From NCBI GenBank assembly GCA_934120015.1, contig CAKOTD010000009.1, forward strand, positions 1 to 41,581: a DNA stretch of 41,581 nucleotides, given 5' to 3'. How positions within the stretch are numbered: position 1 is the first letter of the stretch; each line of letters begins with the position of its first letter. The notes beneath the pieces were generated by a model. That model made no database searches, had not been told where the DNA came from, and was given only the letters and a program-made list of their open reading frames with translations. Source of the DNA: an uncultured Bacilli bacterium. Lineage in GTDB: Bacteria; Bacillota_I; Bacilli_A; RF39; UBA660. The position numbers and the translations under genes were made by a program. Below are positions 32,214 to 39,794 of this stretch, one piece after another.

Positions 32214-33495
32214 ATATATTGGAGAAAATATTGAAGTACAAGGCTTTGTAGATAATATTCGAAATCTACAATACGTTCAATTTGTAATTTTAAGGGATAG
32301 TACTGGTAAGGTACAAATGACTATTGAAAAAAATGAAGAAAATAGTAACTTGGTTAAAATTATTGATGAGCTTACTTTAGAAAGTACTGTTAAAGTAACA
32401 GGAAAACTTTTAGATAGTCCAAAGGTAAAATTAAATGGCATGGAAATTATACCAAGTAATATTGAAGTAACATCACGTTCTCTTGCTGAGTTACCAATTG
32501 ATATTAAGAATAAAGATAATACTTTAAGGGAAACAAGATTAGATTATCGTTTCTTAGATTTAAGACGTGAGGATAATAATCTATTATTTAAATGTGAAAC
32601 TGTTTTAGAACATGCTTTAAGGGAATTTTGTGTGAATAATGATTTTATGGAAATACATACACCTAAAATTGCAGCCGGTGCTGCTGAAAGTGGTGCTGAA
32701 GTATTTAAATTGGATTACTTTGGACAAACTGCTTGTCTTTCACAATCCCCTCAGTTTTATAAACAAATGGCTATGGCAGCCGGTTTTGGTAAAGTATTTG
32801 AAATAGGTCCTGCTTTTAGGGCTGAAAATTCACATACAAGTTATCATGCTACAGAAATTAATATGGCTGATATTGAAATGTCTTGGATAGATTCTTTTGA
32901 AGATATTATGGATTTTGAAGAGGCGTGGATAAAATACGCTATTGACAAGGTTAAAGAAAAATATGGTGAAGAAATACAAAAAGTATTTGGTATAACTTTA
33001 AGTGATACAACAGTTAAAATTCCAAGAATTACTTTTAAAGAAGCCAAAACAATATTAAAAGAAAAATATAATTATATTGGTGAAAAAGAAGAAGATTTTG
33101 AAAGAAAAGAAGAAAATTTACTTTGTGAGTATGCTAAGGAAAAATATAATTGTGATTTTATTTTTGTAACTAAATTTCCATTTAGTGCAAGACCTTTCTA
33201 TCATATGCTAGATGAAGAGGGGCTTACAAATAGTTATGATTTATTATTCAAAGGTGTTGAAATAACGACAGGTGCGCAAAGAGAACATAGAGTAGATATC
33301 CTTGAAAAACAAATGATAGAGAAGGGTATTGATCCAAAATCACTTGACTTTTATTTAGATTTCTTTAGATATGGATGCCCAGAGCATGGTGGATTTGCAA
33401 TTGGTATTGCAAGAATTATGATGCAGATGTTTAATATTGATAATATTCGTGAAGCAACATTTATATATAGAGGTCCAACAAGACTTAATCCATAA
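32182..33495 (+). CDS. aspS: Archaeal-type aspartate-tRNA ligase (AspS2)
   Basis: 437-residue class II synthetase of the archaeal/eukaryotic AspRS type, about 150 residues shorter than the bacterial AspRS (about 590). It has the N-terminal OB anticodon domain (VQGFVDNIRNLQYVQFVILRD), motif 1 and 2 region (FGQTACLSQSPQFYKQMAMAAGFGKVFEIGPAFRAENSHTS split over residues 190-230) and motif 3 (GCPEHGGFAIGIARIMMQM). KFPFSARPFYHM and the GAQREHR motif are AspRS, not AsnRS, features. The bacterial GAD insertion domain is missing. Many AspRS2 enzymes charge both tRNA-Asp and tRNA-Asn. It occupies the normal aspS position after hisS. GAGGTAGAT precedes the start. Confidence 0.88.
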   Translation: MKKINIKDLNKYIGENIEVQGFVDNIRNLQYVQFVILRDSTGKVQMTIEKNEENSNLVKIIDELTLESTVKVTGKLLDSPKVKLNGMEIIPSNIEVTSRSLAELPIDIKNKDNTLRETRLDYRFLDLRREDNNLLFKCETVLEHALREFCVNNDFMEIHTPKIAAGAAESGAEVFKLDYFGQTACLSQSPQFYKQMAMAAGFGKVFEIGPAFRAENSHTSYHATEINMADIEMSWIDSFEDIMDFEEAWIKYAIDKVKEKYGEEIQKVFGITLSDTTVKIPRITFKEAKTILKEKYNYIGEKEEDFERKEENLLCEYAKEKYNCDFIFVTKFPFSARPFYHMLDEEGLTNSYDLLFKGVEITTGAQREHRVDILEKQMIEKGIDPKSLDFYLDFFRYGCPEHGGFAIGIARIMMQMFNIDNIREATFIYRGPTRLNP

Positions 33496-33519
33496 ACTAT
33501 CAATTATGATAGTTTTTTT
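33495..33519 (+). terminator. Terminator after aspS
   Basis: AACTATCA (33495-33502) pairs with TGATAGTT (33507-33514) around ATTA and ends in seven T. It closes the comN-to-aspS group. Confidence 0.85.
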
Positions 33520-33575
33520 CATTGTGTATAGTTATTGTTTGGTAAAAAATAGTTATGTACTTTTTTGTCAGTTTT

Positions 33576-33584
33576 TGTTATAAT
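33576..33584 (+). promoter_or_regulatory. Extended -10 promoter of the autolysin gene
   Basis: TG-T-TATAAT lies 35 nt before the chosen ATG at 33620. No -35 consensus is seen. Confidence 0.6.
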
Positions 33585-33619
33585 TAATATAGATGGTACA
33601 TGGTAAGGAGTTGGTTGAT

Positions 33620-36600
33620 ATGAAAAAAATACTTAACATATTAGTATTAATTAGTATTATATTTACTAATTTTTTGCCCATATCAAATATAAAGGCTGAT
33701 ACAACTACTTATAATGTGGTAAGCATAAAAAATGATGGTAGTATAAGAGAACTTGGTTCGTATTCTAATTATGACGAAGCTTTAAAAAAATTAAAATCTT
33801 ATAATTCTAATGTAGATGATACAGCTGTTATTAGAAAAAACGGAAAAAATATTTATACTGCTTATGGGTTATTTAGACCATATACTAGTAATTCTACTGT
33901 TAAAATTTACACTTCTCCAACTGGAACAGTTAGAGCAGGTTACATTAGTCCTTCTTATGATAGTGATACTTTATTTTTGGATTATGACTCAAGTACTAAT
34001 ATGGTAAAAATAATGATAAGTGGTCTTGTTGGTTGGATTAGTGCAGATATGGGAGATGTTTATCCAATATCATACTTGACTGATAATAATAACAATAATA
34101 TAACAAATAATTACGATTCTAATAAAAAATATGTTAAAATTATTTACCCAAATGGTTTAAGATTAAGAGAAGGTGCGGGTACTACATATAACCAGGTAGG
34201 GTGTAATGGGGCTAATACATGCTCTATAAGTCAAGGGGGAATTTGGACTACCGGTGGTGCAATATACGAGTGGATTGATGGAACTATAGTTAACACGGAA
34301 AAATATGACTGGTATAAAGTTAATATAAATGGAAATATTGGATTTATTGCTAATGAAATAGGTACAAATGATGTAATTGAGTTTAATCCTAGTGTTGGTA
34401 GTAAACAAGAGTTTAACACTTATTATTATGTCAATTCAAGTGGAAATTTGCTTCATAAATATTATGCTACAGTTACATCAAGTAAAATAGGACTTATTAA
34501 TTTAGGAAAAGCACCTCTTTATTTAAAAACAGGAATAAACTATTATAGTTTTGATGGGAATTACTTTTATGATGATTTTACTAAATTGGTTAATGATTTA
34601 AGGGATGGTAACCATAATAATTCGGTAAATAGATTACCATATTATAATTACTATCAGTATCTTCCAACAAGAACACAGACTCATTATAATGCAGAAAATC
34701 TAAATGCTTATATTGGTTATAGTTCTAAGATTGATAGATCACTTTATTATAAATTGGTTTATAATGAGGAAGCAAAAAAATATAAGTGGACTGCTTATGG
34801 TAATTGGGATAGTTTTCCAAGTAATCAATCTATGTTGTATGGAGAAGGTTCCTCATTTATTGAATCACAAGAAAAGTATGGTGTAAATGCTTCTCAAACT
34901 TTAGCGCTTGCTATTAATGAAAGTAACTGGGGAAGAAGTTATATGGCAGTTCGTGAATATAATATATTTGGTCACGGAGCATTTGATTCTGCACCTGATG
35001 AGTATTCTGCAAGTTATGAAAGTATAGCAGCCGGTATAATGACACATGCTTTTAAATATATTGCTAAAGACTATGCTAATCCTTTATCTGGATATAATTA
35101 TAATGGTAGTCACTATGGAAATAAGCAAAGTGGTAATAATGTAAGTTATGCTTCTGATGCTTATTGGGGTGAAAAAATGGCTAGTAATTATTATAGCTTA
35201 GATAAATATTTTGATTTTCAAGACTTCAATCAAAGACTAGTTTTTGGAATCAAACAAAATAACTCTTTAGCTCCAGTTTATAGTGATCCAACAACTAAAA
35301 GCATACTTTATTATAACCTAAAAGAATTATCTAATATTCCTGTTACTATTCTTGATACTGTGACTGGTGAAGAAATTAATGGTAATAATATTTGGTATAA
35401 AATTCAAAGTGACTTGCCAATAGATGAAAATAGAAAAATTATTGATGTAAATCTTGGAAGCTATAATTTTGATACTAGTTATGCTTATATACATTCATCA
35501 TATATATATAAAGAATCAAAGGAACCAATTATTAGTGCTACCAACATAAAAATAAATGCTGGTGTAGACTATAATCCACTTGAAAATGTAACTGCTTATG
35601 ATGCATGGGATGGAGATGTTACTAATAAATTAAAAATAGTAAGTAATAATGTTAATACTAAAATACCCGGAACATATGATGTTATATATGAGGTTACTGA
35701 TAGTGAAGGGAATAAAGCTTCTAAAACTATAAGTGTGGAAGTTCTATCAAGCAAACCTGTTATTGAGGCAAGTGATAAAAATATAATATTAGGGAACAAT
35801 TTTAATCCATTAGATGGAGTTAAAGCATTTGATTTTGAAGATGGAGAAATTACAGAAAAAATAGTTGTAAAAGAAAATAATGTAGATATAAATACCTTAG
35901 GTTCATATAAAGTAACTTATAGTGTTATAGATAGTAATAATAATGAAACGATAAAAACTATAAATGTAAATGTAATTGAACCAGATTATAAAGAGGTAGA
36001 AAATGTATTTTATTATGATTCGATAAAAGAAATTAATAATAGAATACATATAAAAGGATTTATAACTTTAAAGGGTATTGATAATAGTTTGAATAATAAT
36101 ATTAGATACCGCTTGCTATTTGTAAATGAGACAACAGGTGAGGAAATATATCAAAATTTAAATCGTATTACTAATAAGGATGATATGCCTTTTAAAATTG
36201 ATGGTGAAGATAATTTAGATTATACATATTCTTGGTTTGATGGTGATATTGATATTGAATTATTGAAAAATGGTAATTATACAATGTATTTGATAGCAAA
36301 TGATAATAAAAATATAACTCAGGTTGCTGTTTCTAATGTTTTTGGTGCACCTATGATATCTACTTATACTTTAAATAATAAAAGTGTATTATTTAGAAAT
36401 AATTATGAAAGTAGGGAAGCTCCAATCCAATTGTTTGTTAGGGATAATTTGATTGAAAAGAAAACTAGTAACGCTAAGTATAATATCAATAATGAATATA
36501 ATACTATAAAATTTGTTGATAATAAGCTGGTTATAAGAGGGGTATCACATATTATAGGTGGAAATTATTCTAATAGTGTAGAAGTAAAAAGAAAAATGGT

Positions 36601-36925
36601 ATTTGAAAATGTTGATACTTTGAAACAATATACATTTGATATTGGTAGTATTACAACAGGTGATTATGTTGTAGAACTTAGAGCATCAGATGGTTTTGAC
36701 AAAACAAAAGCTTGGTTTGAAACAAATATAGATATAAGTAGTTTAGAAAATGGAACTTATGTTATTTATATTGCAACCTCATCAAATATATCTGATTATG
36801 GAGAATTACAAGATATTTTTTCAAGAAAGATAGATACAAATTTAACTTATAATGGCAAAAAATATTCTTTCGAGGTTGTTAGAGATAAAAGGTTTAGAAT
36901 TGAATTACATGTAGAAGATGCTTAA
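33620..36925 (+). CDS. Secreted SH3b/glucosaminidase/Ig-like autolysin
   Basis: 1101-residue exported cell-wall protein. A signal peptide covers about residues 1-25 (KKILNILVLISIIF then FLPISNIKA). SH3b-like domains follow, one near residue 173 (NGLRLREGAGTTYNQVG). A glucosaminidase (GH73-type) domain spans about 410-530, with the likely catalytic Glu in LALAINESNWGRSYMA. Two DUF5011-type Ig-like domains lie at about 635-790 (TAYDAWDGDVTNKL and KAFDFEDGEITEKI). Two copies of an unrecognised beta-rich domain fill the C-terminus. It should cut glycan strands during growth or separation. The ATG at 33620 follows AAGGAG; the upstream in-frame ATG at 33593 precedes the ribosome binding site. No LPXTG sorting motif is seen. 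Confidence 0.88.
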   Translation: MKKILNILVLISIIFTNFLPISNIKADTTTYNVVSIKNDGSIRELGSYSNYDEALKKLKSYNSNVDDTAVIRKNGKNIYTAYGLFRPYTSNSTVKIYTSPTGTVRAGYISPSYDSDTLFLDYDSSTNMVKIMISGLVGWISADMGDVYPISYLTDNNNNNITNNYDSNKKYVKIIYPNGLRLREGAGTTYNQVGCNGANTCSISQGGIWTTGGAIYEWIDGTIVNTEKYDWYKVNINGNIGFIANEIGTNDVIEFNPSVGSKQEFNTYYYVNSSGNLLHKYYATVTSSKIGLINLGKAPLYLKTGINYYSFDGNYFYDDFTKLVNDLRDGNHNNSVNRLPYYNYYQYLPTRTQTHYNAENLNAYIGYSSKIDRSLYYKLVYNEEAKKYKWTAYGNWDSFPSNQSMLYGEGSSFIESQEKYGVNASQTLALAINESNWGRSYMAVREYNIFGHGAFDSAPDEYSASYESIAAGIMTHAFKYIAKDYANPLSGYNYNGSHYGNKQSGNNVSYASDAYWGEKMASNYYSLDKYFDFQDFNQRLVFGIKQNNSLAPVYSDPTTKSILYYNLKELSNIPVTILDTVTGEEINGNNIWYKIQSDLPIDENRKIIDVNLGSYNFDTSYAYIHSSYIYKESKEPIISATNIKINAGVDYNPLENVTAYDAWDGDVTNKLKIVSNNVNTKIPGTYDVIYEVTDSEGNKASKTISVEVLSSKPVIEASDKNIILGNNFNPLDGVKAFDFEDGEITEKIVVKENNVDINTLGSYKVTYSVIDSNNNETIKTINVNVIEPDYKEVENVFYYDSIKEINNRIHIKGFITLKGIDNSLNNNIRYRLLFVNETTGEEIYQNLNRITNKDDMPFKIDGEDNLDYTYSWFDGDIDIELLKNGNYTMYLIANDNKNITQVAVSNVFGAPMISTYTLNNKSVLFRNNYESREAPIQLFVRDNLIEKKTSNAKYNINNEYNTIKFVDNKLVIRGVSHIIGGNYSNSVEVKRKMVFENVDTLKQYTFDIGSITTGDYVVELRASDGFDKTKAWFETNIDISSLENGTYVIYIATSSNISDYGELQDIFSRKIDTNLTYNGKKYSFEVVRDKRFRIELHVEDA

Positions 36926-36938
36926 AGCATCTTTTTTT
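36916..36938 (+). terminator. Terminator of the autolysin gene
   Basis: AGATGCT (36916-36922) pairs with AGCATCT (36926-36932), followed by T residues. The three-base loop is the TAA stop codon itself. Confidence 0.75.
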
Positions 36939-36944
36939 CTTATT

Positions 36945-36972
36945 AAAAAAGATTATGAAATTATTCATAATC
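36945..36972 (-). terminator. Terminator of the PASTA gene
   Basis: GATTATGAA (36951-36959) pairs with TTCATAATC (36964-36972) around ATTA. On the minus strand it is followed by T6. It touches the PASTA stop codon. Confidence 0.8.
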
Positions 36973-38738
36973 TAGTTATTTATTATAATTGTATATGTAT
37001 TACAATCTTTAATTGTTGAGCCATTTGTAACTTGTGAATCTTCATGAATATATCCTGGAGGATTATTTCCATCTTTAGTTACAAAATTAAAGGTAATTTT
37101 TGGATAATTTGCTGCAAGTTTAGTTTTTAGAGTTGATATGGTAGCATTTGCAGATCCACCTGTAACCCAAGTGCCTTGAATTATTAAAGTCCTTGTTTCA
37201 GTAGATGTACAGGTATTTATATTTTGTTCTGGCTCTTTTCCTTTACTTACATATAAAGTTATACCAGTGTATTGTGAGACAATTGAATTTTTACTCATAG
37301 ACTGGCTAATAATATATCCTTCATTAACTGAATTACTATATCTATAACTGTAGTAGCATTTTAATTTATAGTTAGAACATATTGTACTAGATTCACTTTT
37401 GCTCTTATTTACAAAATTAGGGATAGTAGTTGACTTACCTTTTGAATATATAACTTTAATAGTATCGTTTAAATTTATATATTCATCTTTTTTTGGTGTG
37501 GTTGAAATAATTTTTCCAGCATCTAAATCATTAAACTCACTATCAGCTTCATATTTTAAATCAAGTGAATTTGCCCATGCTTTAAATGCATTTATATCTT
37601 CAAATTCTTCCATTTTTAGTTTACCTTTAGAAATAGTAAGTTCTATAGTTGTACCTTCTTCAATTTTAGTATTAATTGCACTATTAGAGGATATAATAGA
37701 ACCTTGAGCTAGTTCATTGTCGTATTTTTCTTTAAAAATTACTTTTAACTTATTTTCACTAATCCAAGCTGTTACTTCATCTATAGTCATTGCTGTAAAA
37801 TCAGGAACAATAATCTCTTTACCTTTAGAAACTATAATAGTTATATTCATTTCATTTTGATTTATAGTTGTACCTTCTTTTTCACTTTGACTGATACAAT
37901 AATTTCTCTTAATATCGTTTGAAAATTCATATTCTATTTTATAATTAATACCATTTCTTTTTAACCAAAGTTCAGCTTCAAATAAACTCATGCCTTTTAA
38001 ATTAATCATATCAACAGGTTCTAATTGTTCTTTATTTCCAAGTGAAACGGTTAACTTTAAATTATCATTTCTCTTAATTTCACCACTAATGTTTTGAGAT
38101 ATAATTATATTCTTTTCTGTGCTATCATTAAATTCATAATTGATTTCTACATTATTCATAAAATTACTATTAATAATTGTCATAGCATCATCAATATTTA
38201 AACCTACCATGCTTTGCAAAATGAAAGTTTTATCATAGTTAGGACCACTTGATACAAGTAGAGTAATTTCTTTTACATCTTTTTGCAATGTGTTTGGAGC
38301 AATATCCTGACTTATTATATAGAATTCTGGAATAACATCACTATATTCATATAGTTGATTAATTGCTATATTATTTTTCTTTCCCCATGTAACAGCATCG
38401 TTTATATTTGTGTTGTAGAAATTCATAATTGTATTTTGTTTTGGTAAGTTTATGATTTCTACATTGATGAGAAAATTAAAAATTATAAAGATACTAATTA
38501 ATAAAGCAGTAATAGTACATAATATATTTTTAATTTTCTCCTTATAAATTAATGTAGAAATGGTAAATGTTATAATAAAAACAAAAATTATTAAACTATT
38601 ACATATATTTTGTACATAATTGATACTATCTTTATTAAAACATAAGTTATATATAATGTATCCTATTGCACAAATTAAACATATTATAGACATTATCATA
38701 ACAACAATTAAAGATTTATTTATCTTTCTCTTTTTCAT
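36972..38738 (-). CDS. Membrane protein with six PASTA repeats and no kinase
   Basis: 588-residue protein. Three hydrophobic segments near the N-terminus (about residues 9-30, 44-62 and 70-92) are followed by about six PASTA-like repeats to about residue 500, each ending in a VSKGK- or VSSGP-like strand (LLVSSGPN, TVSLGNKE, IIVSKGKE, TISKGKLK, IYSKGKST, YVSKGKEP). The last 85 residues form a separate Cys-containing domain with a Gly/Thr/Asn-rich start. PASTA domains bind peptidoglycan or muropeptides and are normally found on PrkC/Stk1 kinases or PBP2x. Neither a kinase nor a transpeptidase domain is present. It lies tail to tail with the autolysin and head to head with the glycosyltransferase. 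Confidence 0.85.
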   Translation of the reverse strand: MKKRKINKSLIVVMIMSIICLICAIGYIIYNLCFNKDSINYVQNICNSLIIFVFIITFTISTLIYKEKIKNILCTITALLISIFIIFNFLINVEIINLPKQNTIMNFYNTNINDAVTWGKKNNIAINQLYEYSDVIPEFYIISQDIAPNTLQKDVKEITLLVSSGPNYDKTFILQSMVGLNIDDAMTIINSNFMNNVEINYEFNDSTEKNIIISQNISGEIKRNDNLKLTVSLGNKEQLEPVDMINLKGMSLFEAELWLKRNGINYKIEYEFSNDIKRNYCISQSEKEGTTINQNEMNITIIVSKGKEIIVPDFTAMTIDEVTAWISENKLKVIFKEKYDNELAQGSIISSNSAINTKIEEGTTIELTISKGKLKMEEFEDINAFKAWANSLDLKYEADSEFNDLDAGKIISTTPKKDEYINLNDTIKVIYSKGKSTTIPNFVNKSKSESSTICSNYKLKCYYSYRYSNSVNEGYIISQSMSKNSIVSQYTGITLYVSKGKEPEQNINTCTSTETRTLIIQGTWVTGGSANATISTLKTKLAANYPKITFNFVTKDGNNPPGYIHEDSQVTNGSTIKDCNTYTIIINN

Positions 38739-38765
38739 ATTTACACCTCACTATTATAATTATAC

Positions 38766-38794
38766 ATTATATTTTTCAAAAAATAAACTAACAA
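38766..38794 (-). promoter_or_regulatory. Promoter of the PASTA gene
   Basis: On the minus strand TTGTTA (38794-38789) and TATAAT (38771-38766) are separated by 17 bp. Additional TATAAT copies overlap just downstream. GAGGTG follows as ribosome binding site. Confidence 0.7.
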
Positions 38795-38804
38795 AAAATA
38801 CCTT

Positions 38805-38831
38805 TTGTAAAGTAAGAATATATGATATACT
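38805..38831 (+). promoter_or_regulatory. Promoter of the glycosyltransferase-prepilin unit
   Basis: TTGTAA (38805-38810) is followed after 15 bp by TG-A-TATACT (extended -10, box at 38826-38831). The start codon is 23 nt downstream. Its -35 box is only 10 bp from the -35 box of the divergent PASTA gene. Confidence 0.55.
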
Positions 38832-38854
38832 TATTAAGGTATGGAAGTGATTAA

Positions 38855-39784
38855 ATGTTAAAATTTAGTATTGTTGTTCCAGTTTATAATACATATAAAT
38901 ATTTAGATAAGTGTTTAAAAAGTATATTAGTTCAAAGTTATGAATATTTTGAGGTAATAATTATTAATGATGGCAGCACAGATAATTCTAAAGAAATAAT
39001 TGATAGGTATTGTAAAAGAGATAAACGATTTATATCCTATACCATAAAAAATAGTGGTCTTTCGGCAGCAAGAAATTATGGTATAGATAAAACTAATGGT
39101 GATTATTTGTTATTTATTGATTCTGATGATTATATAGAAAAGGATTTATTAATAGTTTTATATAATAAACTTATAAATAATAATTATGATTTAATTAAAT
39201 TCTCATATCAATTTGTATATGAAGATAAAAATGTTGTTATGAATGGTAATAATTTTCAAAAAGAATATACAGGTGAAGAATTTTTAAAGAAATCTATTTT
39301 TTCAAATAAACAATTTGAAATGGCTTGGCTTTATGCATATAATTTAGATTTCTGGAAAGAAAATAATTTTAAGTTTCTAGAAAATCATTATCATGAGGAT
39401 TTTGGACTTATTCCTAAAATTATACTAATGGCTAAAAAAATTACTTGTATAGATTATGTAGGATATAATTACTTACAACTAAATAGTAGTATAACAAGAA
39501 CAACCGATTATAATAAGACATTAAAAAGGGTATATGATTGCCTAGATATTTTTGATCTTATGTATAAAGATGTTAATGAAAGCTTAAATATCTCTCTTAG
39601 TACAAAAAAAATATTTAATAGTTATATTAGTAATGCTCTAATCGATAAAATTAAATATTTAAATAATGAGGATAAGAAAAAATATATAAATAACTTAAAA
39701 AAAAGAAATGTATTTAATTTAATCCTTTCTGATAATTTAAAAAGAAAATTTAAAAAAATTTATTATAAACTAAAGTATAGATAG
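38855..39784 (+). CDS. Family 2 glycosyltransferase
   Basis: 309-residue GT-A fold enzyme. The N-terminus FSIVVPVYNTYKYLDKCLKSI, NDGSTDNSKEIID, NSGLSAARNYGI and the DxD-like FIDSDDYIE motif define a GT2 transferase acting on nucleotide sugars on the inner membrane face. The C-terminal part (FEMAWLYAYNLDFWKENNF, NHYHEDFGLIPKIIL) is the usual acceptor region of capsule or teichoic-type enzymes. The product cannot be told. No membrane segment is present. It shares a promoter with the prepilin gene 10 bp downstream, so it may glycosylate that protein or simply share expression. The ATG follows GGAAGTGAT. Confidence 0.92.
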   Translation: MLKFSIVVPVYNTYKYLDKCLKSILVQSYEYFEVIIINDGSTDNSKEIIDRYCKRDKRFISYTIKNSGLSAARNYGIDKTNGDYLLFIDSDDYIEKDLLIVLYNKLINNNYDLIKFSYQFVYEDKNVVMNGNNFQKEYTGEEFLKKSIFSNKQFEMAWLYAYNLDFWKENNFKFLENHYHEDFGLIPKIILMAKKITCIDYVGYNYLQLNSSITRTTDYNKTLKRVYDCLDIFDLMYKDVNESLNISLSTKKIFNSYISNALIDKIKYLNNEDKKKYINNLKKRNVFNLILSDNLKRKFKKIYYKLKYR

Positions 39785-39794
39785 GAGTGATAAT

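Noticed and set aside
38620..38850. 76-codon plus-strand frame before the glycosyltransferase
   Set aside because: It is antisense to the start of the PASTA gene, runs through both promoters and has no ribosome binding site.
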